Part shown: positions 63,060-64,000 of the stretch, piece by piece
How positions within the stretch are numbered: the first letter of the stretch is position 1
How the letters are laid out: each line of letters begins with the position of its first letter
Assembly: GCA_963573385.1 (NCBI GenBank)
Contig: CAUYLG010033089.1
Coordinates: 1 to 64,000 of the forward strand
DNA length: 64,000 bases
DNA from: Cacajao melanocephalus
Lineage: Eukaryota; Chordata; Mammalia; Primates; Pitheciidae
Reading direction: 5' to 3'
Notes under the pieces: model-generated
The model's database searches: none
What the model saw: only the letters and a program-made list of their open reading frames with translations
Told to the model about the DNA's origin: nothing
Translations under genes and position numbers: made by a program

Positions 63060-63960
63060 TGGAAATTGTTTAAAACAAGACTCTCAAACTAATATATCCA
63101 AAAGGGGACTCTTGATTTTGGCCCCTAAACCTCTTCTCCAGTCTTAATCATTTCAGTAAACTGTACTGTCATCTACTCTGTGCTTAAGCCAAGATCGTAA
63201 GACTAGTCATTAATTCTTTTCTCTTCCTCTCCAACAAGTCCATCAAGGCCTAAAGGTTCTCGCCAAATACAACTCAAATGTGTCCACAGCTCTCCACCTC
63301 CACATCCCTAGACTGAGCCGCCTCATCTCTCACCCATACTACTATAACAGTCTCCCTAAATGGTTTTCTAGATTTCACTTTTGCCCCTTTATAATTCATA
63401 TAGCAGCCAGAATAATCTTTTTTGAAACACAAATCCCACAAAGTCACCTCTCCACTTAAAACTCTTTAATAGTTTCCCATTGCTCTTACAATAAAACCCA
63501 AGCTCCTTACCATGGCAACAAGGCTCTACATGACCTACATTTTGCAAACCCTTCCATCCCCATCTCCTTCTTATTCCTCACTACACTCCAAACATACTAA
63601 TATGCTTTCTGCTCCTGGAACCTCACTAAGCCTTTGCTTGCCTTTAGGTCTGTGGACTTGTTAGTATGTTCTTGTCCCAGCTTTCTGTACAATTCGTTTT
63701 ATCTTTCAAGTTTCACCTAGCTAGAATGTCACCTCTTCAATGAAGACTTCCCTGACCACTGTATTTAAAATAGCCTCTACTGATTATTCTCTATTTCATC
63801 ACCCTCTTTATTTCCCTCACAGAACTTAATCTAGGTAATTATTTATTAACATATCTATTGTCTGTCTCCCTCAATCTGAAGGTAGTCCCTTTATATGTAT
63901 TGCTCACTACTGAATATCTAGTACTTAGCACTGTGCCTGGACCATTGTGGTCAATAGTTA
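63060..63960 (+). mobile_element. LINE-2, long 3' fragment
   Basis: tctccctaaatggttttctag, in part, gcagccagaataatctttt, caaggctctacatgacctac, gaagacttccctgaccact and actgtgcctggaccattgtg follow the L2 3' order over about 900 bp. Confidence 0.82.
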
Positions 63961-64000
63961 CCAGATTATTTAACTTACTGCTTTCTAAGTACTTTTGTGC

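Overview
This window is primate nuclear genomic DNA. It is packed with Alu SINEs (about 50 copies or fragments on both strands), with older LINE-1, LINE-2, MIR, DNA-transposon and LTR fossils between them. Coding sequence appears only as short exons bounded by AG...GT splice sites. There is no operon structure, CRISPR array, phage or insertion sequence. Two protein-coding genes are present and they point towards each other.

Left half, + strand (2446 to about 35660): INTS14 (also VWA9 or C15orf44), a subunit of the Integrator complex. All eleven coding exons are present and in phase, giving 1557 nt and 518 codons, the expected full length. The start codon is at 2508 and the stop at 34557-34559. 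The 5' non-coding exon(s) and promoter lie left of the window. A canonical AATAAA at 35639 probably ends the transcript.

Right half, - strand (55215 down to below 37524): HACD3 (also PTPLAD1), an ER very-long-chain 3-hydroxyacyl-CoA dehydratase with an N-terminal CS/p23-like domain. Ten coding exons are present, covering residues 30-362, with the catalytic Tyr286 and Glu293. The first coding exon (29 codons) and the promoter lie right of the window, so intron 1 runs from 55216 past the right edge.

The two stop codons are 2.96 kb apart. This tail-to-tail order matches the INTS14/HACD3 neighbourhood on human chromosome 15q22. A few residues, and an insertion shared by three Alus, hint at a non-human primate, possibly an Old World monkey. 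I could not check that.

I found no undescribed gene system. The structures worth a second look are a non-canonical GC-AG intron in HACD3; a near-identical 208-bp duplication just before the last INTS14 exon; two quasi-palindromes that look like template-switch events; a probable Alu 3' transduction; a three-member Alu subfamily signature; and several close inverted Alu pairs.
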